A stretch of 9,387 nucleotides of DNA from JAAYDH01 sp035353055 (GCA_035353055.1 DAOPYW010000025.1:1-9387), one strand, 5' to 3'. Shown: positions 1-6,304, counted from the stretch's first letter. Translations and numbers: made by a program. The notes: generated by a model from the letters alone, not told the origin.

Positions 1-431
1 CCGATAGCGCTTATCTCGACATCTTTATTTTGAAGAGTATCAAATCCGCGCATGCGAATTTTATAGTAGCGATGGGCATAGCCCGGATGCTCTTTATCGA
101 CTGAGAGGCAACCTTCCCCGTTCTTAATCGCGCATTTTTTGACGGAAGTCTCAACGATTTTTGGATTGACTAATTGATATTGGACTATTTGCCCTTCGGC
201 GTTCTGATAATAGATGACAAACATCCTCTTGAGTTGGCCGACTTGAACAGCGGCTAGCCCAACTCCCTCACGGACGTGGTGCTTTTCCCGATATTCTTCA
301 TTTTGGCTCAACTTTAAATGATTTGTCATCGCATCCAACAGCTCTTTATTTTCACTCGACAAAGGAAGGTCAACTTTGGCGCTCTTTTGTCGCATGATTG
401 GATTTGTGTCTTTGTAAATTTTGATTTTCAT
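1..431 (-). CDS. def: Peptide deformylase, partial (C-terminus outside the window)
   Basis: The enzyme removes the N-formyl group from the initiator methionine of nascent proteins in the cytoplasm (a metalloprotease fold with an Fe/Zn centre). Only the first 143 residues are present; the frame runs off base 1. Seen: motif I GVGLAAVQ at residues 56-63 and motif II EGCLS at 106-110, whose Cys108 is the expected metal ligand. The HExxH motif would lie beyond the window edge. The long segment before motif I and the EGCLSVD form resemble type 2 (Gram-positive) deformylases. Position 62 is Val where Pro or Thr is commoner. The start is the ATG at 429-431, preceded by a weak AGGA about 8 bases upstream. 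The gene is divergent from the ylbF-like gene. The two motifs make the identification firm; the truncation is a window edge, not a lesion. Confidence 0.93.
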   Translation of the reverse strand, partial: MKIKIYKDTNPIMRQKSAKVDLPLSSENKELLDAMTNHLKLSQNEEYREKHHVREGVGLAAVQVGQLKRMFVIYYQNAEGQIVQYQLVNPKIVETSVKKCAIKNGEGCLSVDKEHPGYAHRYYKIRMRGFDTLQNKDVEISAI

Positions 432-514
432 ATTAAGTATCCTAACATAATTAGAGAAATTGATAAAGTTAAGCGCTAACGCTTAGAGAAAAAAATGTTT
501 ATAATATTCGCAGA
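432..514. promoter_or_regulatory. Divergent promoter region, def / ylbF-like, with an inverted repeat
   Basis: For the plus strand there is a perfect TATAAT at 500-505, ending nine bases before the ATG at 515, with no Shine-Dalgarno site, so the transcript would be almost leaderless. No good -35 is seen; position 477-482 reads TAACGC. For the minus strand a weak pair AGTTAA (467-472) and AACATA (444-449), read as TTAACT-17-TATGTT, could serve def. A six-base inverted repeat, TAAGCG-CTAA-CGCTTA, at 470-485 overlaps both -35 regions and could be an operator. The assignments rest on consensus matching only. Confidence 0.45.
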
Positions 515-883
515 ATGAAAAACGAAATCTATTCCCAAGCGTACGCTTTAAAAGAAGCCTTATCTGCTGATCCAAGAATTATTCTCCTTAACGAGACTGA
601 AAAGCGGATGAACGATGATTCTTTGGTGATGGCCTTGGCATATAAAAAAGATGTCGCTTCCAGCCGGTATAGCGAGATGCTATCAATCTATCACTCGGAA
701 GATGCTGAGGAAGTAAAAAAAGCTCGCAATGAGCTAGTTAAAGCCAAGTCTCAGCTATATGACAATTCAATTGTAAAAGAATACTTAAATGCCTATCAAA
801 TAGTTCGTTTGATGTATCAGAATATCAACGAAAAAATCTTTTCTTTTATCGAACCTCATATGTGCCCGAAGGAGGAAGAGTAA
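515..883 (+). CDS. ylbF: YlbF/RicF-like protein
   Basis: A small, largely helical, charged 122-residue protein. In Bacillus subtilis, YlbF (RicF) forms a complex with RicA (YmcA) and RicT (YaaT) that modulates RNase Y-dependent mRNA processing and affects competence, biofilm formation and sporulation. Identification rests on overall character (heptad-like helices, a KKARNEL-type central helix) and on position directly before rsmD and coaD, as in B. subtilis ylbF-ylbG-ylbH(rsmD)-coaD. ylbG is missing here. The protein is shorter than the B. subtilis one (about 149 residues). It has a single Cys (Cys117) in place of the cysteine-rich tail associated with Fe-S binding, so cofactor binding is doubtful. 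The ATG has no Shine-Dalgarno site but follows a TATAAT box closely. The stop TAA is immediately followed by the rsmD ATG. Function is inferred from family and context. Confidence 0.7.
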   Translation: MKNEIYSQAYALKEALSADPRIILLNETEKRMNDDSLVMALAYKKDVASSRYSEMLSIYHSEDAEEVKKARNELVKAKSQLYDNSIVKEYLNAYQIVRLMYQNINEKIFSFIEPHMCPKEEE

Positions 884-1429
884 ATGCGCATCGTAGCCGG
901 AAAATATCGCCACCGCCTTTTGCTTTGGCCTGACGACGAGAAAAACATTCGCCCCACTAAAGATCGCATCCGTGAAGCAATCTTTTCTTCTTTAGGGGAT
1001 ATTGCAAATTTAAAAGCATTGGACTTATATGCTGGCAGTGGTGCGATGGGCCTCGAAGCTTTATCTCGCGGAGCAAAACATGCCACCTTCGTCGACAACA
1101 ACAAAATCGCTCTTGAGACAATTAAGAAAAATATCTCCTCTTTAAAAATAGCTTCTGATGAGGCCAAGATTATGCCGATGGAAGACCAAAAAGCTCTCGC
1201 GCTTTTTATCAAAGACGATATATGCTTTGACCTAATTTTCATCGATCCACCTTATCTTTTTGATAATTATGAAAATCTAATTAATCAATTCCTTAATAAT
1301 AAGCTTTTGTCGAAAGATGGTATGATAGTAATAGAATCGCAGAAAGACCTTTCCTTCGATTCAGCAAAGTGGAAAAGCATTCGCCACTATCAATACGGCG
1401 AAATTAACGTCGATATCTTGTGGAGGTAA
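884..1429 (+). CDS. rsmD: 16S rRNA (guanine966-N2)-methyltransferase RsmD
   Basis: Methylates N2 of G966 in 16S rRNA using S-adenosylmethionine during 30S assembly. The 181-residue product has the family start MRIVAGKYR, the RPTKDRIREAIF block (residues 23-34), the SAM-binding motif I DLYAGSGAMGLEAL (47-60), an acidic VDNN after strand 2 (70-73), and the catalytic DPPY (121-124). The length is normal for RsmD (about 180-200). A strong AAGGAGG at 869-875 inside the end of the previous gene places the ATG exactly next to the previous stop, indicating translational coupling in one operon. Its own last codons contain the Shine-Dalgarno site for coaD. Nothing is missing from the motif set. Confidence 0.95.
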   Translation: MRIVAGKYRHRLLLWPDDEKNIRPTKDRIREAIFSSLGDIANLKALDLYAGSGAMGLEALSRGAKHATFVDNNKIALETIKKNISSLKIASDEAKIMPMEDQKALALFIKDDICFDLIFIDPPYLFDNYENLINQFLNNKLLSKDGMIVIESQKDLSFDSAKWKSIRHYQYGEINVDILWR

Positions 1430-1431
1430 AT

Positions 1432-1896
1432 ATGAAAATTGCAATTTATCCAGGGAGTTTTGATCCCATTACTTACGGTCATCTAGATGTCTTGGAAAGA
1501 GCGCTGAAAATTTTTGATCAAGTGATTGTTTTGGTCGCGAGTAATCCTCATAAAAAATCACGCTTTACTCCTGAAGAGCGCTTTGAAATGATCAAGGAAG
1601 CCACCTCGGAAATGAAAGGCGTAAAAGTCGATATTTCTAGCGGCTTGACTGTTCAATACGCGAAAGAACATCACGCCAGTCATTTAATTCGTGGTCTTAG
1701 AGCGGTCACTGATTTTGAATATGAATTTGAGCTCGCTAGCGCAAACGAATTTGCCGATTCTTCAGTCGATTCAGTATTCTTGATGAGTCGCGCGAAAAAC
1801 TCATTCATCAACTCTTCTACCGTCATGGAGCTAGCCAGAGCGGGAGTTGACGTCAGCGAATTAGTGCCACCGAGCGTATTAAAAAGATTAAAGTAA
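1432..1896 (+). CDS. coaD: Phosphopantetheine adenylyltransferase CoaD
   Basis: Transfers AMP from ATP to 4'-phosphopantetheine, giving dephospho-CoA, the penultimate step of coenzyme A synthesis. The 154-residue protein shows the nucleotidyltransferase signature GSFDPITYGH (residues 8-17, the TxGH form), the NPHKKSRFTPEER loop (38-50), RGLRAVTDFEYE (88-99), and the SSTVMELA segment (128-135) close to the ISSS motif of the family. I chose the ATG at 1432 rather than the in-frame GTG at 1420: GGAGG at 1422-1426 sits five bases before this ATG, and MKIAIYPGSFDP matches the family N-terminus. The Shine-Dalgarno site overlaps the rsmD stop codon (1427-1429), so the genes are coupled. The stop lies directly against the stop of the convergent pgeF gene. 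Confidence 0.96.
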   Translation: MKIAIYPGSFDPITYGHLDVLERALKIFDQVIVLVASNPHKKSRFTPEERFEMIKEATSEMKGVKVDISSGLTVQYAKEHHASHLIRGLRAVTDFEYEFELASANEFADSSVDSVFLMSRAKNSFINSSTVMELARAGVDVSELVPPSVLKRLK

Positions 1897-2610
1897 CTAC
1901 TTTAGAAGAATAAGAGACGCCATGCGACCTGCTGGCGTTTTTATATATGAAGAATAGCAGCGCGGATCTTGCGCGGTGTCGACATTAATATCATTTATAT
2001 TACTTTGCGCAATGCCCGCGCACAATAAATCAAATTTATTCGATTCAACCATGTCAAAATAATCATCAAATAAAGGGCATCCAGCATAGATTACTTCTTC
2101 CTTTTGCATTTGATTTAACTGGTAAGAAGCTTTTCGTCGCGCTGGCCCAATGTAAACGCGGATGTTTTCTGGGCTTAAGCCCTCGTGCAAAATGACGTGT
2201 TTGATTGCCTTGAAAGCGATATGCTTCAATGTTCCGGGAAAGCCGGCGTGAATAATACCGACAAGTGGAACAGTTGGATCATAGATGAATATCGGCACGC
2301 AGTCGGCGTGAAAGATTCCAATTGCCAATCCTTTTTCTTTTGTGTACAAAGCATCTGCCTCAATTCCCTCTTCGAATGAAAAGGAACCCTTGCCAATATC
2401 GCGACTTGTGACTTCTTGAATAACATCGCCGTGAGTTTGATGGGTAAAAATCAAATTGAACGGCTCGACGTTTAAGTCTTTCGCTACTTCTTTCCTGCGC
2501 TGCTCAATCAAAAGAGGATCGTCGGGCAAATGAAAAGCCATATTGCCAATCTCAATGGTAGTGGTAATGGCAGTGACGCCTCTAGCGATGGGATATTTAA
2601 AGTATTTCAT
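1897..2610 (-). CDS. pgeF: PgeF/YfiH-family multicopper-oxidase-like (laccase-domain) protein
   Basis: The family (YfiH, YlmD, human LACC1) has been linked to purine nucleoside phosphorolysis/adenosine deamination and, in E. coli PgeF, to removal of wrongly built peptidoglycan precursors; which applies here cannot be read from sequence. The three metal-site residues are present: His60 in QTHGD, Cys104 in HADC and His121 in HAGFPGT. The family blocks ADALYT, YIGPARR and, near the C-terminus, AGRMASLI are also present. The 237 residues from ATG 2610 are slightly short of the usual 240-270. The start is uncertain: an in-frame ATG at 2640 would add ten residues but lies within a terminator-like hairpin. 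Neither ATG has a Shine-Dalgarno site, and a TATAAA at 2650-2655 could drive a leaderless message from 2640. The stop is immediately adjacent to that of coaD on the other strand. Confidence 0.88.
   Translation of the reverse strand: MKYFKYPIARGVTAITTTIEIGNMAFHLPDDPLLIEQRRKEVAKDLNVEPFNLIFTHQTHGDVIQEVTSRDIGKGSFSFEEGIEADALYTKEKGLAIGIFHADCVPIFIYDPTVPLVGIIHAGFPGTLKHIAFKAIKHVILHEGLSPENIRVYIGPARRKASYQLNQMQKEEVIYAGCPLFDDYFDMVESNKFDLLCAGIAQSNINDINVDTAQDPRCYSSYIKTPAGRMASLILLK
1913..1943 (+). terminator. Likely rho-independent terminator of the ylbF-rsmD-coaD operon
   Basis: ACGCCA (1917-1922) pairs with TGGCGT (1933-1938) around a 10-base loop, followed by a T run through 1942. It begins about 17 bases after the coaD stop and lies wholly inside the 3' coding end of the convergent pgeF gene, in its GRMASLI codons. 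Stem strength is moderate. Confidence 0.55.
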
Positions 2611-2616
2611 CTTAAT

Positions 2617-2643
2617 AAAAAACCGTCCGGAGACGGTCATTTT
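2617..2643 (-). terminator. Rho-independent terminator after the thioredoxin-like gene
   Basis: ACCGTC (minus strand, 2637-2632) pairs with GACGGT (2627-2622) around a TCCG tetraloop. A run of A precedes it and a run of T follows (2622-2617). It comes directly after the TAA at 2646-2644. The flanking A and T runs make it potentially bidirectional. It sits only seven bases before the preferred pgeF start, so pgeF must depend on read-through or on its own promoter. Confidence 0.75.
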
Positions 2644-3486
2644 TTAGGCTTTATAATCAGCAGAGAATTTGCCGATGTGATTCCAGCAATCCCAGATTGT
2701 TCTTGCTAAATCGTAATTTGATGTTGAACCATCTCGTCCATCATATTTAAAGAGGATTTCGCTGACACCAAACTCGGTGGTGTATGAAGGCTGACCTTCG
2801 GTTAAGTCAATCAGCATCAAGGTTGGGGTTTGGAAGCTGTTATCTTCCGAAAAAATTGGATTGTAGTAGTTTTCTCCACCGCCGATATTTTCAACATAAG
2901 GAGATTTTAAATCGCTGGCTTGCTCGAAGAAGTCATTGTAGCGGCAAGAGTCTTTTTCTCCGCTAATATAATTAGAAAAATATAGTTCATCATTGCTGTT
3001 CTTGGCATCGACATAGATGCTGGCAATTTTAAATGTTTCTTTTTCTTTTCCTAATGTGGCGAAATCAAATTCGCTACCGCTTTTGCCCCAGTTGGATTGA
3101 GCGGTCTTTAAGCCGTAGTAGTTGCTCTCACAATCTTTGCAATCTTCGATGACAAAGGCAACAAAGAATTTCTCGCCATATTTTTTTTGATAATCAGCGT
3201 TGGCTGCATCATCAGGGTTCATAATGTATTTAAAGAGTTTATCGACGGCACTGTTCTCATTGGAGGATTCAACTCCGCTCCAAGAAGCCTTGTATTTTCC
3301 GTAGTAAGTTTCCGCAGCGCTGTCTTCGGTTTTAAACATGCTTTTCATTCCATCGACGATATAAGGAATGGAGAAAATTAAAGCAAAGATTCCTCCGACG
3401 ATTAAGAGGGGTTGGACCCATGCTGTATCAGCAATCCAACGGCCAATTCGTGCAAAGAATCTACCGATAGCTTTCAAAACCTTCAT
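2644..3486 (-). CDS. Membrane-anchored thioredoxin-like protein of unknown function
   Basis: I do not recognise this 280-residue protein as a named family. A basic N-terminus (Lys2, Lys5, Arg9, Arg13, Arg16) precedes one hydrophobic helix at about residues 24-45, predicting N-in and a C-terminal domain outside the membrane. That domain has the layout of a thioredoxin fold. A hydrophobic strand FFVAFVIE runs into CKDC (Cys116, Cys119), followed by a helix. The strand KIASIYVD (153-160) comes next. TPTLMLID (220-227) resembles the cis-proline strand that faces the CxxC in thioredoxins. Two more cysteines (181, 267) could form a second disulfide. Long Asn/Ser/Asp-rich insertions separate the elements. 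The ATG at 3486 is chosen because AGGAGG (3499-3494) lies seven bases upstream; an ATG at 3555 would sit upstream of the promoter. An extracytoplasmic disulfide or reductase role is inference. It has its own promoter and terminator, so it is probably monocistronic. Confidence 0.8.
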   Translation of the reverse strand: MKVLKAIGRFFARIGRWIADTAWVQPLLIVGGIFALIFSIPYIVDGMKSMFKTEDSAAETYYGKYKASWSGVESSNENSAVDKLFKYIMNPDDAANADYQKKYGEKFFVAFVIEDCKDCESNYYGLKTAQSNWGKSGSEFDFATLGKEKETFKIASIYVDAKNSNDELYFSNYISGEKDSCRYNDFFEQASDLKSPYVENIGGGENYYNPIFSEDNSFQTPTLMLIDLTEGQPSYTTEFGVSEILFKYDGRDGSTSNYDLARTIWDCWNHIGKFSADYKA

Positions 3487-3514
3487 AATATTGCCTCCTA
3501 TATATTCATATAGC

Positions 3515-3549
3515 GAAAATATCTTATCATTTCGCATTTTCTTGTGCAA
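3515..3549 (-). promoter_or_regulatory. Sigma70-type promoter of the thioredoxin-like gene
   Basis: On the minus strand TTGCAC (3549-3544) and TAAGAT (3526-3521) are spaced by 17 bases. The predicted start near 3515 leaves a leader of about 29 bases that contains the AGGAGG ribosome site. Confidence 0.65.
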
Positions 3550-3634
3550 CAACATATTTATTTACATGAAATGCACTTACTTAATAAGCGCGTCATATTA
3601 GTGTGCGCACCTAGAAGTATAACAAAAATACATT

Positions 3635-3692
3635 TTGACACAATACATATTGTATTCGTCTTGGCAAATAATTAAAATACAAGCGAGTTGAT
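3635..3692 (+). promoter_or_regulatory. yitT promoter region with overlapping palindromes
   Basis: A possible promoter is TTGTAT (3650-3655), 17 bases, TAAAAT (3673-3678), placing the transcript start about eight bases before the ATG at 3693, with no clear Shine-Dalgarno site. Two overlapping inverted repeats cover the -35: AATACA-TAT-TGTATT (3642-3656) and ACAATA-CA-TATTGT (3640-3653). A perfect TTGACA at 3635-3640 has no matching -10 at normal spacing. The palindromes could be an operator; this is inferred from position only. Confidence 0.45.
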
Positions 3693-4724
3693 ATGAAAAA
3701 GTTTGAGCGCCTAAAAAAGAAATACAACAACTTCATGTATGATCATTATCATTTAAAGCGTGCCCTCCACGAAACTAATGGCGTTATTTGTGGATTAGTG
3801 GCAGCTTTTTTATACGCTTTTGGTTTTATTTGTTTTGTCTCTCCGGTTTTCGATAATGAATCATTTAATATTGTCACTGGCGGAGTCTCTGGGCTAACTC
3901 AGAATCTTGCTTTGATTCTAAAGGTGAGCGGAATTATCGATTTAAAGCCATCTGAGATCCAATCAATCGGTTATACCTGCTTTAACATTCCTTTGCTAAT
4001 CTTTGCTTTCTTCAAGATTGGAAAGCGATTTTCAATTCAGACCGCCATCAATATTTTGTCCTCTTCCTTTTTCCTTTTTCTCATTCCTAAATTAGGCATC
4101 GTGGAATCTATCGTCGAGTCTCCGGTGATGTCTTATGTAATTGCTGGTGAGCACTATAGTTTTGTTATCGTGAGAGCGCTTTTTGCCGCTATATGTACAG
4201 GTCTTGCTAGCGCGATAGCCTTCAAGGGAGATCTCTCTTGTGGTGGTATTGATATCATAACCTACTATTTTTCGATGAGAAAATCGACTTCAGTCGGCAA
4301 ATATTCCATCATTCTCAATAGCCTAATTATTTTTGCTTATTCCTTAATCTTAGTGATCGCTGACTTTAAAGGCAATTTTGGCTTAGCGGTTATCTCCCTA
4401 TTGGTTTCCGCGGTTTACTTGTTTATCACCAGTTTCATTATTGACATGATTCACCTGCGAAACAAAAAAATCCAAATCGAATTTATTACTAAATCTTCTT
4501 CTTTGGGCGGTGTTTTAATAGCGAATTTCCCCCATGGTGCTACTATGCTGAAAGCAGAAGGCGTTTACACCAGCGAGCCAAGATTTGTGATAAGAATGGT
4601 GGTTTCTTCTTTTGAAACGCAAAAAGTTATTACTCTAGCGAGGAAAGCTGACCCCCATGTTTTTATTACAGTGACCTCCTTGGTTCAGGTATATGGAAAC
4701 TTCTTTATCAAGCCAATCGGTTAA
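3693..4724 (+). CDS. yitT: YitT family membrane protein (DUF161 plus C-terminal DUF2179)
   Basis: A multi-pass integral membrane protein of 343 residues. Hydrophobic helices are visible at about 31-50, 62-81, 93-110, 115-135, 155-177, 204-224 and 229-253. The glycine-rich GGVSGL (63-68) and GGIDII (184-189) sit where the two halves of the YitT membrane domain carry such motifs. After residue 255 a soluble tail (about 258-340) with GATMLKAEGVYTS and DPHVFITVTS matches the DUF2179 regulatory-looking domain. It is longer than the usual 280-290 residues because of a basic cytoplasmic N-terminal extension of about 30 residues and a longer loop around 135-155. The biochemical function of the family is not established; a transporter role is a guess. 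The start lacks a Shine-Dalgarno site but has a -10-like TAAAAT 14 bases upstream. It converges with tyrS. The symbol denotes family membership only. Confidence 0.88.
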   Translation: MKKFERLKKKYNNFMYDHYHLKRALHETNGVICGLVAAFLYAFGFICFVSPVFDNESFNIVTGGVSGLTQNLALILKVSGIIDLKPSEIQSIGYTCFNIPLLIFAFFKIGKRFSIQTAINILSSSFFLFLIPKLGIVESIVESPVMSYVIAGEHYSFVIVRALFAAICTGLASAIAFKGDLSCGGIDIITYYFSMRKSTSVGKYSIILNSLIIFAYSLILVIADFKGNFGLAVISLLVSAVYLFITSFIIDMIHLRNKKIQIEFITKSSSLGGVLIANFPHGATMLKAEGVYTSEPRFVIRMVVSSFETQKVITLARKADPHVFITVTSLVQVYGNFFIKPIG

Positions 4725-4732
4725 AGCAAAAT

Positions 4733-4767
4733 AAAAAGCGCTCTCTTGATTCTGGAGCGCTTTTTTT
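4733..4767. terminator. Bidirectional terminator between yitT and tyrS
   Basis: GCGCTC (4738-4743) pairs with GAGCGC (4755-4760), extended by an A run on the left (4733-4737) and a T run on the right (4761-4767), around an 11-base loop. It starts nine bases after the yitT stop and ends six bases before the tyrS stop, so the A and T flanks let it serve both genes. Confidence 0.88.
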
Positions 4768-4772
4768 AACCT

Positions 4773-5993
4773 TTATTCCTTAAGAGTTACTCGATGGAAA
4801 ACTTTCTTTCCTTTTCGAATTTTGATGCCAGCTTTTAAACTTTCTTTTCTCACTAGATAATTGACATCGGAAATCTTTTCTCCATCGATGCTAATTCCGC
4901 CCTGCTCAACCAAGCGGCGACCCTCCCCTTTTGAAGAGGCAAGCCCCGATAAGAGAAGAATTTCTAATAGAGAGATTTCATCGGCGATGTCCGAATCAAT
5001 TTCAGTTGTCGGCATGTGGCTATCATCGCCTTCGCCGCTGAAAAGCGCTCTCGCACTTTCTTGGGCTTTTTTGGCTTCTGGTTCACCGTGAACTAGCTTA
5101 GTCAATTCGAAAGCAAGAATCTCTTTTGCTTCATTAATTCTTGAAGCATCCCAACTCTCAATTTCTAAGATCTTTTCAAGAGGTATAAATGTCAGCATTT
5201 TCATCGATTTGATGACGGAAGCATCTTCGATATTTCGCCAATATTGGTAGAATTCGAAAGGAGAAGTTTTTTGAGGGTCGAGCCAGACGGCGCCGCTGAC
5301 AGTTTTTCCCATCTTTATCCCTTCACTATTTGTGAGGAGAGGGATGGTGAGAACATAGGCATCTTTGCCAGTCTTTTTTCTTATCAATTCAGTTCCTGCT
5401 AGCATGTTGCTCCACTGATCATCCCCGCCAAATTGAATTTGGCATCCATAGCGCTCGTGGAGGAAATAGAAATCGTATGATTGCATGATCATGTAATTGA
5501 ATTCAAAGAAAGTTAAGCCTTTCTCCATGCGTTGCTTATAGCATTCAGCAGCTAGCATTTTATTAACTGAAAAGCAGGTTCCCACATCTCTTAGCATGTC
5601 GACATAATTTAGTTTCAATAGCCAATCAGCATTGTTGACGGCAATCGCTTTTTTCTCGCCAAATTCAATGAATCTAGCCATTTGCTTTTTAAAGCACTCG
5701 ATGTTGTAACTAATTACTTCTTCGCTCATCAGGGTGCGCATATCAGTTTTCCCAGAAGGATCACCAATCATGCCAGTGCCTCCGCCAAGCAAGACGATAG
5801 GTCTATTTCCCGCCATTTGAAGGCGTTTCATCAGACTCAATGTCATAAAATGACCGACATGAAGCGAATCCGCGGTGGGATCAAAGCCAATATAGAAAGT
5901 TGCTTTTCCGGAGTTGATCAACTCTCTGATTTCATTTTCGTCGGAAACTTGAGCGACTAAGCCTCGCTGTACAAGTTCTTCATAAATTTTCAT
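4773..5993 (-). CDS. tyrS: Tyrosyl-tRNA synthetase
   Basis: Class I synthetase that charges tRNA-Tyr with tyrosine in two ATP-dependent steps. The 406-residue length is normal. Seen in order: IGFDPTADSLHVGH, with the HIGH-type HVGH at residues 45-48; the GDPSGKT block (77-83); the substrate-site segment MQSYDFYFL (170-178); GGDDQWSNM (189-197), where many family members have GGSDQWGN; and the KMSKS-type KMGKT (227-231). The last 65 or so residues form an S4 RNA-binding domain (LLLSGLASSKGEGRRLV, then ISIDGEKI), which contacts the tRNA. AAAGGAG (6006-6000) lies six bases before the ATG. Expression should depend on tRNA-Tyr charging through the T-box leader directly upstream. It shares a bidirectional terminator with yitT. 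Confidence 0.97.
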   Translation of the reverse strand: MKIYEELVQRGLVAQVSDENEIRELINSGKATFYIGFDPTADSLHVGHFMTLSLMKRLQMAGNRPIVLLGGGTGMIGDPSGKTDMRTLMSEEVISYNIECFKKQMARFIEFGEKKAIAVNNADWLLKLNYVDMLRDVGTCFSVNKMLAAECYKQRMEKGLTFFEFNYMIMQSYDFYFLHERYGCQIQFGGDDQWSNMLAGTELIRKKTGKDAYVLTIPLLTNSEGIKMGKTVSGAVWLDPQKTSPFEFYQYWRNIEDASVIKSMKMLTFIPLEKILEIESWDASRINEAKEILAFELTKLVHGEPEAKKAQESARALFSGEGDDSHMPTTEIDSDIADEISLLEILLLSGLASSKGEGRRLVEQGGISIDGEKISDVNYLVRKESLKAGIKIRKGKKVFHRVTLKE

Positions 5994-6006
5994 AAAGCTC
6001 TCCTTT

Positions 6007-6250
6007 GGATAAAAAAATCCTCATAGATTGAGGACGAATGAATCGTGGTACCACCTCATTTTAAACGACTCTCGCGAATCATTTCTTAATGTGTGCTATT
6101 GCACAACAGCGCTATATCGGGCGAACCCGTCTATCCCTACTCAATTCGGGAAGCAGCTCAGGAATGTATTCCATCAAGTTTAGCTTTGTCCTTTCACCAA
6201 CCGGACTATCTCTCTTTGCTAGAGGCTCAGTGTACTGGTTTCCTTCTTCG
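6007..6250 (-). promoter_or_regulatory. Tyrosine T-box leader of tyrS
   Basis: This untranslated leader senses uncharged tRNA-Tyr and allows read-through into tyrS when charging is low. The conserved T-box GGTGGTACCACG is at 6055-6044, just before the terminator hairpin. Stem I is recognisable from its GAGAGATAG bulge region and a GGTTGGTGAAAGG apical region. The specifier loop reads GGAA-UAC-A, with UAC (Tyr) at 6168-6166, matching the downstream gene. The base of stem I probably pairs GGAA near 6243 with TTCC after the specifier. The specifier codon, T-box and terminator occur in the expected order and spacing, so the call is firm. The 5' end is approximate. Confidence 0.95.
6011..6034 (-). 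terminator. T-box-controlled terminator upstream of tyrS
   Basis: TCCTCA (6034-6029) pairs with TGAGGA (6023-6018) around ATCTA, followed by seven T (6017-6011). It is the regulated terminator of the tyrosine T-box, with the alternative antiterminator formed by the T-box sequence just upstream. Confidence 0.92.
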
Positions 6251-6254
6251 CTTT

Positions 6255-6273
6255 GTATTAACAAATTATCACA
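6255..6273 (-). promoter_or_regulatory. Probable promoter of the tyrS leader
   Basis: On the minus strand TGTTAATAC (6263-6255) is an extended -10 (TGn plus TAATAC). A second candidate, TGTGATAAT (6273-6265), lies ten bases upstream. Neither has a good -35. Either would start the transcript near the 5' edge of stem I. Confidence 0.4.
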
Positions 6274-6304
6274 TTTTTCCTAAAAATAATACATTTATGT
6301 GAAT

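Noticed and set aside
856..1242. Minus-strand open frame of 128 codons
   Set aside because: It lies antisense inside rsmD, whose motifs are complete, and has no ribosome site or recognisable domain.
1420..1431. GTG start adding four residues to CoaD
   Set aside because: The GTG is followed by the Shine-Dalgarno site that serves the ATG at 1432, and the family N-terminus begins at that ATG.
2185..2426. Short open frames on both strands within pgeF
   Set aside because: Overlapping frames of the well-supported pgeF coding sequence with no ribosome sites or domains.
3487..3555. N-terminal extension of the thioredoxin-like protein from an ATG at 3555
   Set aside because: It would start upstream of the TTGCAC/TAAGAT promoter, while AGGAGG is correctly placed for the ATG at 3486.
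3368..3601. Plus-strand open frame of 77 codons
   Set aside because: It is antisense to the N-terminus, leader and promoter of the thioredoxin-like gene, and the supposed protein shows no family features.
3603..3610. GTGCGCAC palindrome as a terminator
   Set aside because: It is only eight bases, with no loop and no following T run, and lies between divergent promoters where no transcript should end.
6089..6302. Two plus-strand open frames of 64-69 codons
   Set aside because: They are antisense to the tyrS T-box leader; the conserved RNA structure explains the sequence and the peptides look random.
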